DNA from: Macrobrachium rosenbergii
Lineage: Eukaryota > Arthropoda > Malacostraca > Decapoda > Palaemonidae
Assembly (NCBI RefSeq): GCF_040412425.1
Contig: NC_089788.1
Span: 73,015,220 to 73,079,219, forward strand
Direction of reading: 5' to 3'
Length of the DNA stretch: 64,000 nucleotides
Under the pieces are notes generated by a model. It had not been told where the DNA came from. It did not search any database and saw only the letters and a list, made by a program, of their open reading frames with translations. Shown in pieces: positions 29,001 to 50,915 of this stretch. A program made the position numbers and the translations under genes. Within the stretch, counting starts at the first letter, position 1; every line of letters starts with the position of its first letter.

Positions 29001-29602
29001 GAGACCTTCTCCCAAATGCAACGAAAACAGCAAGATGGTGGATGACGTCCTCCCTGATTGGGACCTTCATAGATTACAATGCAACGTTTGAAAACAGAAA
29101 TCCCCTTGGAGACCCAAAGTTATCTTTAATAAAGAAACTCACAGTTCATGAACTCATTCAGAACATTATTGTTCCAGGGGATGATGATGATGGTATCTTA
29201 GATTTCCTTGTAAATGATGATGAAGATATTTGTTCATTTCCTGATAAGATTTATAACTCAAAAGATATGTCTTTCATGCCTGTTCAAGTTGGTAAAGTTA
29301 CAGGGATTGGCTATCAGTCAGTAAACCAAGTCACTACTTTGAGAGTAGACACCAAGGTGGCAAGGTCCGGTTGGAATTATTTCAAAGTACGGAGTTCACT
29401 CTTGGAAAACTTTCCTACAGGAAAACCCATGAAATTAAGTAGACAGGATGGTGGACTTACCATCTCTGACAGGGTGTCATTACCAAAGGAAAATGCCTGG
29501 ATATCTGTGGATGTAGTGAGCAAGAAGAGGAAAAAGTTTCTGAACATTGTGGATTATAGTGGCAATGCATCTTCAAGAGTGTCCTATTTTTTAGGCTTTT
29601 GA
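23024..29602 (+). CDS. Copy B exon 2: giant multidomain extracellular protein
   Basis: One uninterrupted exon of 6.58 kb after acceptor acatttcag. With exon 1 it gives about 2,232 residues. Domain order is as in copy A: SWRR-type N-terminal module; DPDGDEVRCRW region; Cys-rich beta segments; HYR-like repeats (about 570-800); EGF-like module (about 815-847; CGQNYSEPHGSC, CLCSRPWHGDSC); a region like carboxypeptidase-regulatory or TTR folds (SVSYEGESPIRDTLNGRVPV); CARDB-like KVTNLGKTSADNVSL (about 1165) and NVTNHGLIRADSVQI (about 1405); and a Cys-bearing helical stretch. It differs from copy A near 27400-27530, where a Gly/Pro/Thr-rich segment (GPDWSGVTYDPSGTGRPVGP) replaces a shorter one. TGA at 29600-29602 ends the protein right after YFLGF, about 30 residues before copy A, so the hydrophobic tail is lost. 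The predicted product is secreted rather than anchored. Function is unknown; an adhesion or matrix role is inference. Confidence 0.88.
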   Translation: MEISFQIAWRRDSFYTMCDEDTINSLEESYDTLLCWEGCESADIGLTMAYYCTGFSREENWSFGGRTMIMNFTGSGSRGVLVFEGGDWLSPINAGWYVAVSNSLLKRNDTGKINSTPRVITAPVIKLKENCAHNISFPINDPDGDEVRCRWAQGYDECGGACDAFPNAVLDNETCVITYEAKFGSGIYVAAIMIEDFMPGSDEALSSISLQFVVKVYPSDQSCFDMPHFINPTLLSGSCVAVPQDTVFSTQLIAKSDREDADITEILTVSPEGFMKSPMYFAPDLHAFFVNISWSPSADQMNRSHSFCFTAVDSFGDTGIQNCITLMVGTKQPSIISVNINQDSFGIYEIVLEFDHPIQYPATVQEVNFKDYETNSSLYRIIIVESKQVTLTQPHTLIIYPHFNFPENRKVFMEIDRSIVVSPEGCNPGNEEIRDKNFVSFIPHDLRPPVATFIDAPSRTRENVTFTWTTDEPARSICSLDNLELVDCSSGIFNAENLKEGKHTLLIEYSDNSNNSANTSHTFYVDLTAPSIIFENAPAAVSNEVNFNFVFSCGEPENDCIFYCDFHKNFSKDTNFSLCFGNSFSTPTLENEAAYDLSVYAVDSVENVGKSFTYHWVVDLVSPTILANDSSVECSSYMEGLLSTAIVTDNMDPNPDVSYTDDNDPCVITRTWKATDHAGNTALLEQKVLLLFDPSLSVLPSIFVTCSDTINGKEFVPTDTATAPNPCGRPLDLSYTDYSGTPVCPGHFNRTWTLNDTCSGLHIQQEQIINLYSSCPGDACGQNYSEPHGSCYRGKCLCSRPWHGDSCGILIQEPIFKPVMFQSLLEYQDYETNIILLQGTEPVTLSLISAPERTRLEHSTRRLILQKAPAGNLTFTLSATNEVGMDEITVNAIVNTTYSPSLNLLSKTQFLKDEPVPLSGSVSYEGESPIRDTLNGRVPVVIDIENPSFAKSQMIEIFTDQNGQFSFPYNPGSLLYGKFKASARHPSKPKGAPQVEWEIPGMSTLYKSVSLYGETNGTYKNFYSNVTVLFNDGGSDLHQIQGKFGPNEYVHVIVTFGKQEGLVGTFEYGSQIALNIDLETSGPAYLKFPIVVESQENVKLLITVEVDIRQVLPIFQIDPPNVETAVCIGCQKMIEFKVTNLGKTSADNVSLIVPDSSYFTVSDFLVRENSRSNLGSQETAKASVLITIPGDKSLGMISGSFLVNSISARKEVPFSILVTSDNIVNLTIEVEDEYTYFAKGRPLVADATVTLTSSRLNIQLEGSTSGNNGSVTFFNVQEEMYEIVVEAPDHKGKKEIIIPSAITPTITIFIEREAVTIKWTVTQTDVEDVYDITLEADYKVNVPMPVVSITPNMIDVEDYELGLKDTIEFNVTNHGLIRADSVQISLPSEHPSLMFEFLSEVPESVEAKQSVKIQVGVSQRQRQKRSTTCTLTFLISLHYGFICGEFQSRTVPVLLSGKYSVLCQPSTTTDGPDWSGVTYDPSGTGRPVGPGGFFDFQGFVVSVDTSHFCDECLSEVFDCIPFQKLFKKLFRKVFKKYFPHVKDTSSDKYADSIFSITKCTIDHLDMNNIVDAVKYLMCMAFDVEDVFDLTPTCIDNVIYECVYKSIKISKREVSQDVLIKKIRNFVISFSGIISSIRALEEIFGDELWLRNGNSSWVNNVLIPVFQDSSELGIFVSSQELQNMKDSIFSDGINWDDKEKLVQRFNTTLANWQNGNLEPVDGSENMISYSLLEKYLHNISAIDKMTKDRGFSSYVEAFKYDYDALSQIEDINEEEGVCAVVRIQIKQRATLVREGFTATLEIENKEKANLENIHVQIIITNKETFEVATEKFAIGKPTLSGPLSGTDGNGTLPAESSGTSKWLIIPYSEAAPTKDEVYDIGGKLSYTSDGNQVEIPFLPTSVTVHPDPSLVVHYFWEKHVISDDPFTDEVEPAEPFSLGVMIKNEGFGTTYSLKITSSQPKIIENEKGLQISFQMISSMLGNEKIEPSLTVNFGDLLPNATKTARWWMTSSLIGTFIDYNATFENRNPLGDPKLSLIKKLTVHELIQNIIVPGDDDDGILDFLVNDDEDICSFPDKIYNSKDMSFMPVQVGKVTGIGYQSVNQVTTLRVDTKVARSGWNYFKVRSSLLENFPTGKPMKLSRQDGGLTISDRVSLPKENAWISVDVVSKKRKKFLNIVDYSGNASSRVSYFLGF

Positions 29603-30890
29603 GATGTTTCCAGCGACTTCAGGATGTAAGCTGTTCCACAACTTTTGTTCATCACCCTAATATTCATCTTAGTCAAGAAAGTTCTGTAGAGATGGCTGTT
29701 GTGGGAAAGCTGAGTACATTCAATGCTTGTAGAATGTTTAGAAGTTGCTTTTCAGTAACCTTAGAACTCCTGTACTGATATTTGGTGTTAATTCATGTTC
29801 CTTAATTATTCGGATAAGATTTTAGAAGTTAAGCACTGGGAGTTTTTATTATTCTTGCTCGCACAGATTTTTCACTTTTAAACTTGATAAAAGAAAAGGT
29901 TTAATGTAAGAAAAATAATGTTGTTAATTTGATGTGTTATGTTAATGGTCTAGTGATGGATGGAAAAGAATCTAAATAGTAATCTTGTGATGTAGCTATA
30001 TTCCTAGTACTGTACCACAATTAAAAAGCAGTGCAGCTAAGTCTTGTTGCAGAGGTTTGATTTGGCAGTCACAGCTATGTTCCCTAACCTTCATCACGAA
30101 ATGATATTAAATGAACGTTGTCAAAAGGTTTTAGTTTATTTTAGATTGATAAAAATCCCCCAAAATGTAGGAGAATTATCAACTTGGGTTTGAGATTCAT
30201 TTAGAGATGTATACCAGAATGTAAAGATTTACAAGGAAAAATTCAGTGTATGAGAAACAGAACTCGAAAGAAATAATTTGGCCTCACTTCTGGTGTACCA
30301 AGTGAAATTACTCCAGCTCAGACCAAGTACAGTACATATAGAGTTGGGCTGTTCCATGAAACTCCTGATGTTAGACAGATCTGCTGGACTTTGATTTTTT
30401 TTCTGAAATTTTTTCTTTTCAACCAAAAGGCATTTTGGAAATCCCAACCAAACCACCTTAATTTTTCACATTTTATTTAAATCTAGAGCACCGTGTTAAG
30501 TGTTGTAGTTTTCTAATCAGCAGATGTATTTCTCTGGACAAGGGAAAATTATGTAACAACATTTGTCAAATAAAGAATTGTAATGATTACTGACCACTCT
30601 TCATCCTTCTGATACGCTCTTAAGGTTACCGAAAATCGATTTTTAATGCTTGAGCCATGACACTTGGTTCTTGGCTCGTACAGTAGTACGCATACAAGGG
30701 ACGCTCAGGATGGAGCAATGTGTGTTGATATGGACGGTAGAAGAATGAAAGCAGTTTGTTTAAGTATTTGGGAGTAAATGTAATGGAAGAGTAGGAAGAC
30801 GTAAGAGACGAGTCATATTATAGGCGAAGCATGAAAGGCATCAGGTTGTTTCCAAGGGATTGGGTAGACACTTGAATTGTGTCTGGAAAG
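29603..30890 (+). promoter_or_regulatory. 3' flank of copy B, homologous to copy A flank
   Basis: Aligns base-for-base in blocks with 11013-12300, including the former coding tail (cttttgttcatcaccctaat). The distal AATAAA (30569-30574) is conserved. From about 30705 the LINE-like remnant begins (VDMDGRRMKAVC; SHIIGEA-KASG). Confidence 0.6.
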
Positions 30891-32780
30891 TTAGGTGTGG
30901 AGTGCCATAGCTAAAATATAAGATGTGACATGTTGTGTAACATTTGATGTTTGTGCTTGGTTTTGGAGCCAGCTAGTTGAGATTCCAAAATTCGTCCTAT
31001 TGAAGTTAGAGGGGTGGTTCTGTAAGAAACCCATGTAATGGTTCTCCCACAGTCACTGACAAAACTCGAAGACATCTCTATAACTGAACTTGGAAGTAAT
31101 TTAGGAAATGCTACAAATGTGATATTATGTTCCAGTGTCTGGGTGTAGTATTAGTGTATAATCTGAAGTGATAACACTGGCCAAACTGAGGAATGTTGCC
31201 AAAGGTTTGTTTACTTTAATCTCAGTTGGTGGAAAATGAACTTGTTACTTAGCTGAGTTGTTTTGGTGACATAATCCAGATTCTAGAAGCATGCAAAGGA
31301 CGTCATTTTACTAAGAACATGTCTCAAGTTACAGAGATAATTTAACACTAAAAAGCTAATTTGAGATGTTATTCACCATTTTATTGGTATGATTGGTCAT
31401 CATATGAAGCAAAAGTGGTTTGGGCTATACTACTGTATTAGAAGAAATGTAAATAGTATGTAATAACTATGCAAAAAGGGTTGTATAGCTGGGGCTTACA
31501 CAAGCCTAATTTGCATTTTTTTTCTAAATAGGCGACCAGTATTAATACAGGCAAGCAAAAAAGGCAAGTATGGAGTTTACAAACCAAAGGTGGAGTTAGA
31601 GAGAGAGATTCATATTGGCCAACATTGTAGATCAAGTGTTTTGCTGTGTAGTAGAATCAGCTACCAAGTTGCAAGTGCCTACAATAGAGTTGCCCCAAGA
31701 TCCAGTCTGAAATGTGTTTCTCAAAATACACCAATGTGGATGGTAGGCTGTAGGAAGATGCCTTATTATGTAGTACTTCACTGAAGCTTCTGAGGGCCAG
31801 TAGTCAGCCTAAGGTGTTTTTCTGTGGGTAACATTCCTGTAGGCTGGACAGAATCCTGGCCTAGTATGCAGTTTGTGTAAGACTCTGACTAACCCTAGTT
31901 AGGGATATACAGTGTAAATGTGAGAGGTTTTGTTTTGTGCAATTTGAATCTCTTTTTGCAGGTTAGGAACCTTGCCTAAGGGGTACTTTTATTACCTACA
32001 TAACAGATTTTGTGATTTAGGAAAATGATATGGTGCACCAGTTTCTTAGATACCTTAGAAGGGGATATTTTTAACTGACCTGTAAGAGTACTGTATTTCA
32101 GAGAGCTGTTTCATGTATTCATGTTTAGGTATAATGTCAAAATATTGCATTATGTACAGAGAGTTTGCTCACTGTATGTGCAGTAATTTTGTCCATAATT
32201 TTTTTATGAGTAACTTTGAAGCATTAAACTAAATTTAGCATGTGGCCATAGTTTGGTTGAATCACCACATCCAGCACTGGTAAAGATAGACTCATTTTTT
32301 TTTTTCAAACAACTCAACTTGCCCTCCCAAGAAAACGCAACTATTCTTGACACTCCAAGCAGTTTTTCCCACCCTTGGTCATTCTCTGTTGGTTTGTGGT
32401 TGTCTCTCTCTCGGGTGGCACCACGGCTGGTGGCAGCAACCTAAAACTAACCCAGTGTGATGTGGTAGTTAACAGAGCATTTGGAGCGGTTGTGGAAAAT
32501 AAAGGTAAGATTTTCCCAAGATGTAACCGAGTACCAGGACCTTTCCCTGAAAAAAGCAGGACGCCATATCGTAAAAACTAACTATAGAATTTTCGTTAAA
32601 ATAACCTCATTATGTTTCCCACACCCAAATTACAGATGGGAAATTAATCTAACCTAACCCAACCTAACCTAACCTAGGGGCATGGCTAAAAAACCTGGGC
32701 TGGTGCAATACTAGCATACATCTGAGGAATTTGCGACCCGGTGAAGGTACTGCCGATGCTTGGGAAATGGTCCTATGGGT
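30891..32780. other. Segment present only behind copy B
   Basis: About 1.9 kb interrupts the homology with the copy A flank (12340 continues at about 32780). I find no open frame with a recognisable product. It holds (TAACC)-type repeats at 32647-32678. It is either an insertion here or a deletion in copy A. Confidence 0.5.
32647..32678. repeat. Interstitial telomere-like (TAACC)n block
   Basis: About six units of TAACC, one with an extra C. The arthropod telomere repeat is TTAGG, of which CCTAA is the complement. The block is short, so chance or a retroelement origin is possible. Confidence 0.6.
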
Positions 32781-33130
32781 GGAATTTTATGTATGGCTTA
32801 TTGAACCGACTCTCCTCTGCGAATTCCTCTTGAATTTGTTGAAATCAGCTGTTTGCCAGTACTTGCAACAGAAGAATCAGTAGTGTTAGAAATGTGGAGA
32901 TGTAAGGAAGAAGAGATGTAAGTTAAGAGTTAGGACTGAATGAGAGCATCTGTCGGAGTATTTTGAGATGGTTCTGTCATGCGGAAAGAATGGAAGCCAG
33001 TAGTTGTGGGATGAGTGCATGATCCAGAAGTGTTTGGGAGCGGGTGGAGGAGAGGATGACCAAGAAAGGGTTGGATAAAAGGATGTGTGTGGATGTATGA
33101 AATGGTTAATGTTGTGGATGCTTTATTGTT
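32781..33130 (+). pseudogene. LINE polymerase C-terminal remnant
   Basis: The + strand reads SILRWFCHAERMEAS near 32950-33000 and then [12 protein letters not shown] near 33060-33095. This is the usual order at the end of a decayed non-LTR element (RWFGHVERM-type motif, then a basic RGRPRKRW-type motif). Stops are present. It is homologous to 12340-12560 behind copy A. Confidence 0.55.
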
Positions 33131-33229
33131 CATGGCCTTCGTCCATAAACCAGCCGTTAATAATAAAAGGGACAGGGACCGTTGTGTTGTATTTCTTTGG
33201 CGCCATCCCATGGAGATGGAAATGGCTTG

Positions 33230-33230
<1 letters not shown>

Positions 33231-33298
<68 letters not shown>

Positions 33299-33299
33299 T
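33231..33299. repeat. (TA)n tract
   Basis: TA dinucleotides passing into TACATATAATATA steps. Confidence 0.95.
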
Positions 33300-33388
33300 A
33301 ATATATACATATATGTGTGTGCATGTATTTGTATACATACGTAAATATAAATACACACGTATTTATATTTACGTGTACATATAGAAAC

Positions 33389-33602
33389 ATAATTTCGATA
33401 ACAATAAGGATGCTTTGTCACACAGTAGCGTGGGTGTGCGAACGTTCTCTCTCTCTCTAGAAATAATACATGTATATATATACGTGATTTATACAGTATA
33501 TTTATACATACATACATATATGCATATATATAGAGAGAAAGAGAGCATTCGCACACCCAAACAACTGCACGACCAACATCCTTATCTTTATCGAAATAAT
33601 GC
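33389..33602. repeat. Small foldback element, arms ~65 bp
   Basis: The left arm (about 33389-33455: atttcgataacaataaggatg, then gtgggtgtgcgaacg) is the reverse complement of the right arm (about 33536-33602: cattcgcacaccc, then catccttatctttatcgaaat). The loop is a TA/TACA-rich region. Confidence 0.8.
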
Positions 33603-34039
33603 CACTTTTATTTCTCTCGAAAACTCCCGTCTAAACTTGATCATCGTTCTGGGAACCTAACGAAATAAATTGAACTTTTTGCCCTTCCTTACATAACCGA
33701 GGACTTTATCACAAGAGGAAGAACGTCATGGAAAGTTTCCAGCGCCTGTTGGAACCTTCCTAGTTTCCAGAATTCCCCGATTTTGTTCAGGTGGAACGCT
33801 GGGGTTGTTTTGGGGGGTGGGGGTGGGACTGGCTGTGGCATAATCAGGTATCAGTATCTCGCAATAACCTGATTTCTTTTTCTTTTTTTTTTACTTGAAT
33901 ATTATTACCTGTGTAATAATATGATGAGTACGTTAGAATCTGTAAATATAATAGTAATAGTAATGGTAGTTTTATTATTATTATAATCATTATTGCTAAT
34001 AAATTCCTGCAGTAGCAGAATGAGTAATAATAGTAGTAG

Positions 34040-34083
<44 letters not shown>

Positions 34084-34140
34084 ACCTACGATAGGTGCGT
34101 GTTGTTGTACAGTATAAATTCGTTTTGTTATCGTTCCTGA
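33603..34140. other. Non-coding stretch with (TTA)n
   Basis: (TTA)n at about 34046-34081. I see no gene. Confidence 0.6.
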
Positions 34141-34444
34141 TTTGTTTATCCTTTTCTATAGGAATTACTTTGTTTATCCATGTCTGTAGGAATTACTTTG
34201 TTTATCCTTAGCTGTAGGAATTACTTTGTTTATCCTTGTCTGTAGGAATTACTTTGTTTATCCTTATCTTTAAAAATTACTTGATTACCGTTATCTATAG
34301 GAAGTACTTTGCTTACCCTAATCTCTAAGAATTATTTTGTTTACTCACGTCTTTCAGAATGACTTCGTTTATCCTTATCCACAGGAAATACTTGATTTAC
34401 CCTTATCCATAGGAGTTACTTCCTTTATCCTTATCTATAGGAAA
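34141..34444. repeat. 28-bp tandem repeat, about 11 units
   Basis: Units like GGAATTACTTTGTTTATCCT plus about 8 bases (TGTCTGTA), well conserved at the start and diverged toward the end. It lies about 360 bases upstream of the predicted protease core promoter. Confidence 0.92.
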
Positions 34445-34799
34445 GGTTTACATTTTGAGCCCCCAGGGGAAATATTAGGAAGAGGAGGCTCCCAGTTGCT
34501 GCAAACTTGGTCCTCCTCCAAGAATTTTCTCCGCTCCAGTCGAAACGGAAAACCGGTACCGCCGCTTCTCGCAGTTGCCAGGTGCGATTCATTCAAAATC
34601 ATGTTTTCTTTTAGATATTTTGCGATTTTCGAGTCACCTTTTCCGAAACGGCGTTCCAGAGTAGTTTTGGCTGTCTGGTCCCGGTAATATACTTTGTCCT
34701 TGATTCGTATGGTATGAATAGAACTGCTCTACGTTTAATGGCAACGTGGCAACTCGTTTTCCCTCGCGCTTGGCCTACGGAAGAACAAAAACAGACTTG

Positions 34800-34837
34800 T
34801 ATATAACTGTGACAGTCTTGTTTAACTTCCCTCAGTC
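34800..34837 (+). promoter_or_regulatory. Core promoter of the clip protease: TATA box and initiator
   Basis: TATATAA at 34800-34806 is followed 34 bases later by TCAGTC (34832-34837), the arthropod initiator consensus, with the presumed start A at 34834. This would give a 5' UTR of about 115 bases before the ATG at 34949. Confidence 0.6.
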
Positions 34838-34948
34838 TTTCATGAAAAGCCAGAACGTTCGATAACTGTGAGATCGCAGTCGTTGAGTTCGTTGTGTGTG
34901 TGGAAAGGACATAAGAGTGAGAATTTGAGAATAAGGGATTAAATCAAG

Positions 34949-45172
<10,224 letters not shown>

Positions 45173-45244
45173 AGGTTAATGATCTTTGGACTATACTACT
45201 ACTACTACTACTAACATAGATATCTGCGCAGTCATACGATTTTG

Positions 45245-45250
45245 AATAAA
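45245..45250 (+). terminator. Polyadenylation signal of the protease
   Basis: AATAAA 73 bases after the stop codon. Confidence 0.65.
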
Positions 45251-46044
45251 GTTGATGGCAGTGGGAACCTGTATCTTGTGAAACAACATTATTGCGCAAT
45301 GGAATACAGTGTTTTTAATATGATCAGTTTCTGTTGTGTAAACTTCACTTAACTCCCTTCCTGATCATATCAGATCTTCGTTGAATTTTGTTTTCACAAG
45401 TCATACGGGTTCACATTGTATATTATCCACAATATGTCTTGTCATTGTCTTCAAACCTAGTCGTTGTGATAATTTTAAGCGATCGACTTTTCGCCCCTGA
45501 AGCCTGGCTATAGGCGTTAGAGATTAAGTATGAGAAAATCGAGTAAAAGTCAAGGTCTGGATTGCTTGTTTATATGGAGACCTGCTATATTACCCTAGTT
45601 TTTGTGACGTAATGGTGTGTTTGTTTCCAAATATCACAGTTTTTCAGATTTTATCGATAATCGATAATGACCAGTCACATTTTTTACCGTTTCCAAATCT
45701 TCAAAAGAAGAAACTAAGTCCTCGCCTGGACCGGTCAAGTCAGAGTTCAAGTGGAGCCCTTTAAAAGTTCTCAGAAAATGAACTTGAAACTGGGTGGGTC
45801 TTCCTCTTCTTTCTCAGAGTCAGGTAATTTGTCGTTGATAAAATCTTTGAAACTCGGGGAGTGGTTTCTACTCTCCAAATTTTCTGGAACTTTGTCTAAT
45901 TATTACTTAGTATCAGAGTGACTAATGGTTCTGGGATACAGTTGTCACTTAACTTCGATGTCAATTTTTCTCACTGATCTTGTTGGATGTTTAGAATATT
46001 TGCCAATATTATAGCGCATCCAAGACTGCTTTGTTCGTTGCTTT
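45251..46044. other. Intergenic, no gene seen
   Basis: Ordinary AT-rich sequence with no recognisable feature. Confidence 0.5.
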
Positions 46045-46440
46045 TAGTTTTCTGTAAAGGAAAACTATTGTGCCGGCTTTGTCTGCCCGTCCGCACTTTT
46101 TCTGTCCGCCCTCAGATCTTAAAAACTACTGAGGCTAGAGGGCTGCAAATTGGTATGTTGATCACCCACCCTCCAATCATCAAACATACCAAATTGCAGC
46201 CCTGTAGCCTCAGTAGCTTTTATTTTATTTAAGGGCAAAGTTAGCCATAATCGTGGTTTTGACAACGATAGGATAGGCAACCACCGTGCCGTGGTTAAAG
46301 TTTCATGGACCACGGCTCATACAGCATTATACCGAGACCACCGAAAGGTAGCAATATTTTCGGTGTCCTTGATTATACACTGTAGCGGCTGGACAGAAAG
46401 CTCGATCGCGCCGAAGACACTTCGGCGCATTTTTTACTTG
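46045..46440. repeat. Dispersed repeat Y, long copy
   Basis: Full-length-looking relative of 36945-37262. It includes an inner inverted repeat around catcaaacataccaaattgc and ends in cttcggcgcattttttacttg. Confidence 0.8.
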
Positions 46441-46769
46441 ATTTTTATAATACCTACATAGCCTGTCCAGGGCATGTTGGTATATGATAATACCTTTGAG
46501 GGGATTCACCAGTTCTGTGGTTGCAATAGAATTTTGTAGTGATTCTCCTCATTGCTGTGAAGATTTGAACAGAGCGTCTTTTTTTTTTTTTTTTTTTTTG
46601 GGGGGTGGGGGTTGGGGGGCGGATGCCTCAGCACGCTTTAGAATTTTGCCTGTAAAATCATTATAGTCTACGTTATTAGTGCGATAAAATCAGTGACCTT
46701 TGTCTCCAAGGACACCAGGACTGTTCAAGCGCCACTCCACTAAGGAGTTTACAGAGGAGTGTTTGCAGT

Positions 46770-47115
46770 GGGTTCAAGAAAAATAGGTCTTTGGTCCGAT
46801 TTGCTCAGTCTGCTATGAGTTTTATCTTGGCTACAATAAACATGTGGAATAGTTTGCCTAGTACAGTTGTGGAGCCCTCTGATCTCCAAATATTTAAGAG
46901 AAGAGCAAATTCATTTCTGCTCTCTGCTGACGTCTCCTGAATTTCAGGTGTATAAGCTTTATTTTCCATTCCCTTTTCTATATTTATTTAATCACCTTTT
47001 CCTATACCCTGTCTCTCTCTCTGCGGGCTGAAATCCCTTTGTTAGCCCTCTTGGGTCTATCATAGTCTGTTGACTTTGGTCAGAAGGGTTTTCGGTTGAA
47101 GATTTAAAGAAAGAA
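46770..47115 (+). pseudogene. LINE polymerase C-terminus and 3' end
   Basis: The + strand reads RFAQSAMSFILATINMWNSL then PSTVVEPSDLQIFKRRANSF and LLSADVS-stop. This is the WN-LP / FK-R pattern that ends CR1/RTE-type LINE polymerases. It is followed by a short 3' UTR and an (AAAG)-type tail. The element is severely 5'-truncated. Confidence 0.75.
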
Positions 47116-48480
47116 AGACAACCTTGACCACAACATACCTATATAAAGACCACCACTAATGTTCAGGCATATCTGCACAGGCAGACCTGTTCAAGCATAC
47201 CTTCACCAGTACAGGCCGCCACTAACGTTCAGGTATATCTGTTCAGGCATACCTTCACCAAACGGTAGTTCTTTTTTTTTTTTTTTTAGCTCAGGTCTTT
47301 TTCATCAGACGATGCTTTGGCAATAAACGGCTTGCTAATAGCAACAAATAATCATCCTTGCCCAATAGAAAATCAGTCTTTTTTTTGTCTCTAACTTGCC
47401 AAAGACAAGGTTAGTTCTTGTAGATTTCCATGAAATCTTCAAGCTCTAAACAAATGATGCAGCCACTTTCAGCCATCACCAATATACGTAATAGCAAAAT
47501 TGTGAATATATTTTATTCTGAAATCATTATCAGTCATTAAAACAATTAAAAACGATACACCATAAACTTAGGTGTGAACACTTCTAAATTTAACCAAACT
47601 CAGCACTCTGTTTCTGACTGGAAGGTATTCTCTCCCCTGGCAGTTGGGACGTAAGAAACTTGAGGAAAAAAATGGCTTTCCCACATTTCAGGTGCGCCTG
47701 CGCAAGCAGAAAACGAAAACTGTGAGGGCTCTGCGCAGGTATACCTGAACGTTAATTATTGCCTTTAGTTTGAGTCCTCCCTAATATTGTACGGATCCGT
47801 TTTCTTTCACGACCCTTCGTTATGCTACGCAACTTTCTTAGCAAGGTTCGAAGAAATTTTGGCATTTACGTCAATTCTTCGGAAACCCTTACGAAAACTA
47901 AGGAAATCCTTATACATATGTATACATATGTACACAGTTATGTCATCGGCATTATCATATTCATATGATTGTATGTTGTCGTTAATACCACCGTCTTTGT
48001 TCAGGTGTAAGAATTTATAGGCCTATGCAAATGATAGTTTTGACTCCATCGATGCATTGCGATGCCGCTGGCCTGGTTCAACGTTGTGTGCATTTATCGA
48101 GCTTATTATACCAACATTTCCGTCCGTCTCAGCTTTGCAAATAGTACGGAATTGCTAAATAAAGTGAGTCGTCATTCTCCGTGAAACTGAGAAACGATGA
48201 AAATAAGGAGTTGCGGCAACGAATTCCTCCGTGAGTGAAAATCGTTTTGCTGACACTTCATTTCCCTTCGTAGACGTGCTCGTTCGCCAAGAGGGCTAGG
48301 TTGTGAAAAGCACAATGTTTCCCAAATTCCATCTGACACCTCAAAGCTTACATCAGAATTCCACGAAAGGAGCTTCATCATCGGTATATTTTGCTTAGTG
48401 ATGCAGGATCCGTAGATGTGGGTCGTAAGATCTCTCTGCTTTTTCCTTACAGGCTGACCCTTAACATCTAGGTTGAAATA
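47116..48480. other. Non-coding stretch, short tandem duplication
   Basis: About 72 bases are duplicated at 47143-47262 (gttcaggcatatctg; ataccttcacca). I see no gene. Confidence 0.5.
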
Positions 48481-48504
48481 GGCCCAAAAGTAGTCAGCAC
48501 ATAA

Positions 48505-49400
48505 GATCCAGTTGGAATACAATTGGGAACACCAAAAATGCAATGGAAATACAACAGATCCAGTTGAAATACAGTTGGGAACACTAAAATTGCAATGAAA
48601 ATACAACAGATCTAGTTCAAAATCAATTGGGAACACTAAAATTACAATGGAAATACAACAGATCTAGTTCAAAATCAATTGGGAACACTAAAATGCAATG
48701 GAAACACAACAGGTGCATTTAAAATATAAGTTGGGAACACTAAAATTACAATGAAAATACAATAGATCCAGTTGAAATACAATTGGGAACACTAGAAATG
48801 CAATGGAAATACAACAGATCTAGTTCAAAATCAATTGGGAACACTAGAAATACAATGGAAACACAAAAGGTGCATTTAAAATATAATTGGGAAGACTAAA
48901 ATTACAATGGAAATACAATAGATCCAGTTGAAATACAATTGGGAACACTAAAAATGCAATGGAAATACAGTAGATCCAGTTGAAATACAATTGGAACACT
49001 AAAGGTGGAATGGAAATACAACAGATCCAGTTGAAATACAATTGGGAACACTAGAAATGCAAAGGAAATACAACAGATCCAGTTGAAATACAATTGGGAA
49101 CACTAGAAATACAATGGAAACACAAAGGTGCATTTAAAATATAACTGGGAACACTAAAAATACAATGGAAATACAATAGATCCAGTTGAAATACAATTGG
49201 GAACACTAAAAATGCAATGGAAATACAATAGATCCAGTTGAAATACAATTGGGAACACTAGAAATGCAAAGGAAATACAACAGATCCAGTTGAAATACAA
49301 TTGGGAACACTAGAAATACAATGGAAATACAAAAGGTGCATTTAAAATACAATTGTGAACACAAAACATACAATGGAAATACAATAATGAATACAAAATA
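48505..49400. repeat. 52-bp minisatellite, about 17 units
   Basis: The unit reads GATCCAGTTGAAATACAATT, GGGAACACTAGAAATGCAAT, GGAAATACAACA. A variant unit carries aggtgcatttaaaatat. Minus-strand frames stay open across several units (FQLDLLYFH), but the 52-base period is not a multiple of three. I do not call a gene. Confidence 0.95.
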
Positions 49401-49562
49401 TTCAATACAAAAATATTGTAATATGATACAGAGCACGAAAGATTCATTAGAGGCAGAGTGATAAACAGAAAAGATTCATTTGAAATTAAGAAGTACACTC
49501 ATGAAGCTTCATAATCAGCAAGGCTCCAGTGAGCCCTAAATCGTGCAGTGGAATTTCCTACT

Positions 49563-50790
<1,228 letters not shown>

Positions 50791-50836
50791 ATTTTAAAAA
50801 GCGTCGGATGAAGAGAATAAAATAGTGCCGAGACTA

Positions 50837-50839
<3 letters not shown>

Positions 50840-50913
<74 letters not shown>
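50840..50913. repeat. (TA)n tract, right of palindrome C
   Basis: About 74 bases of TA, some 50 bases beyond the foldback end. Confidence 0.97.
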
Positions 50914-50915
<2 letters not shown>

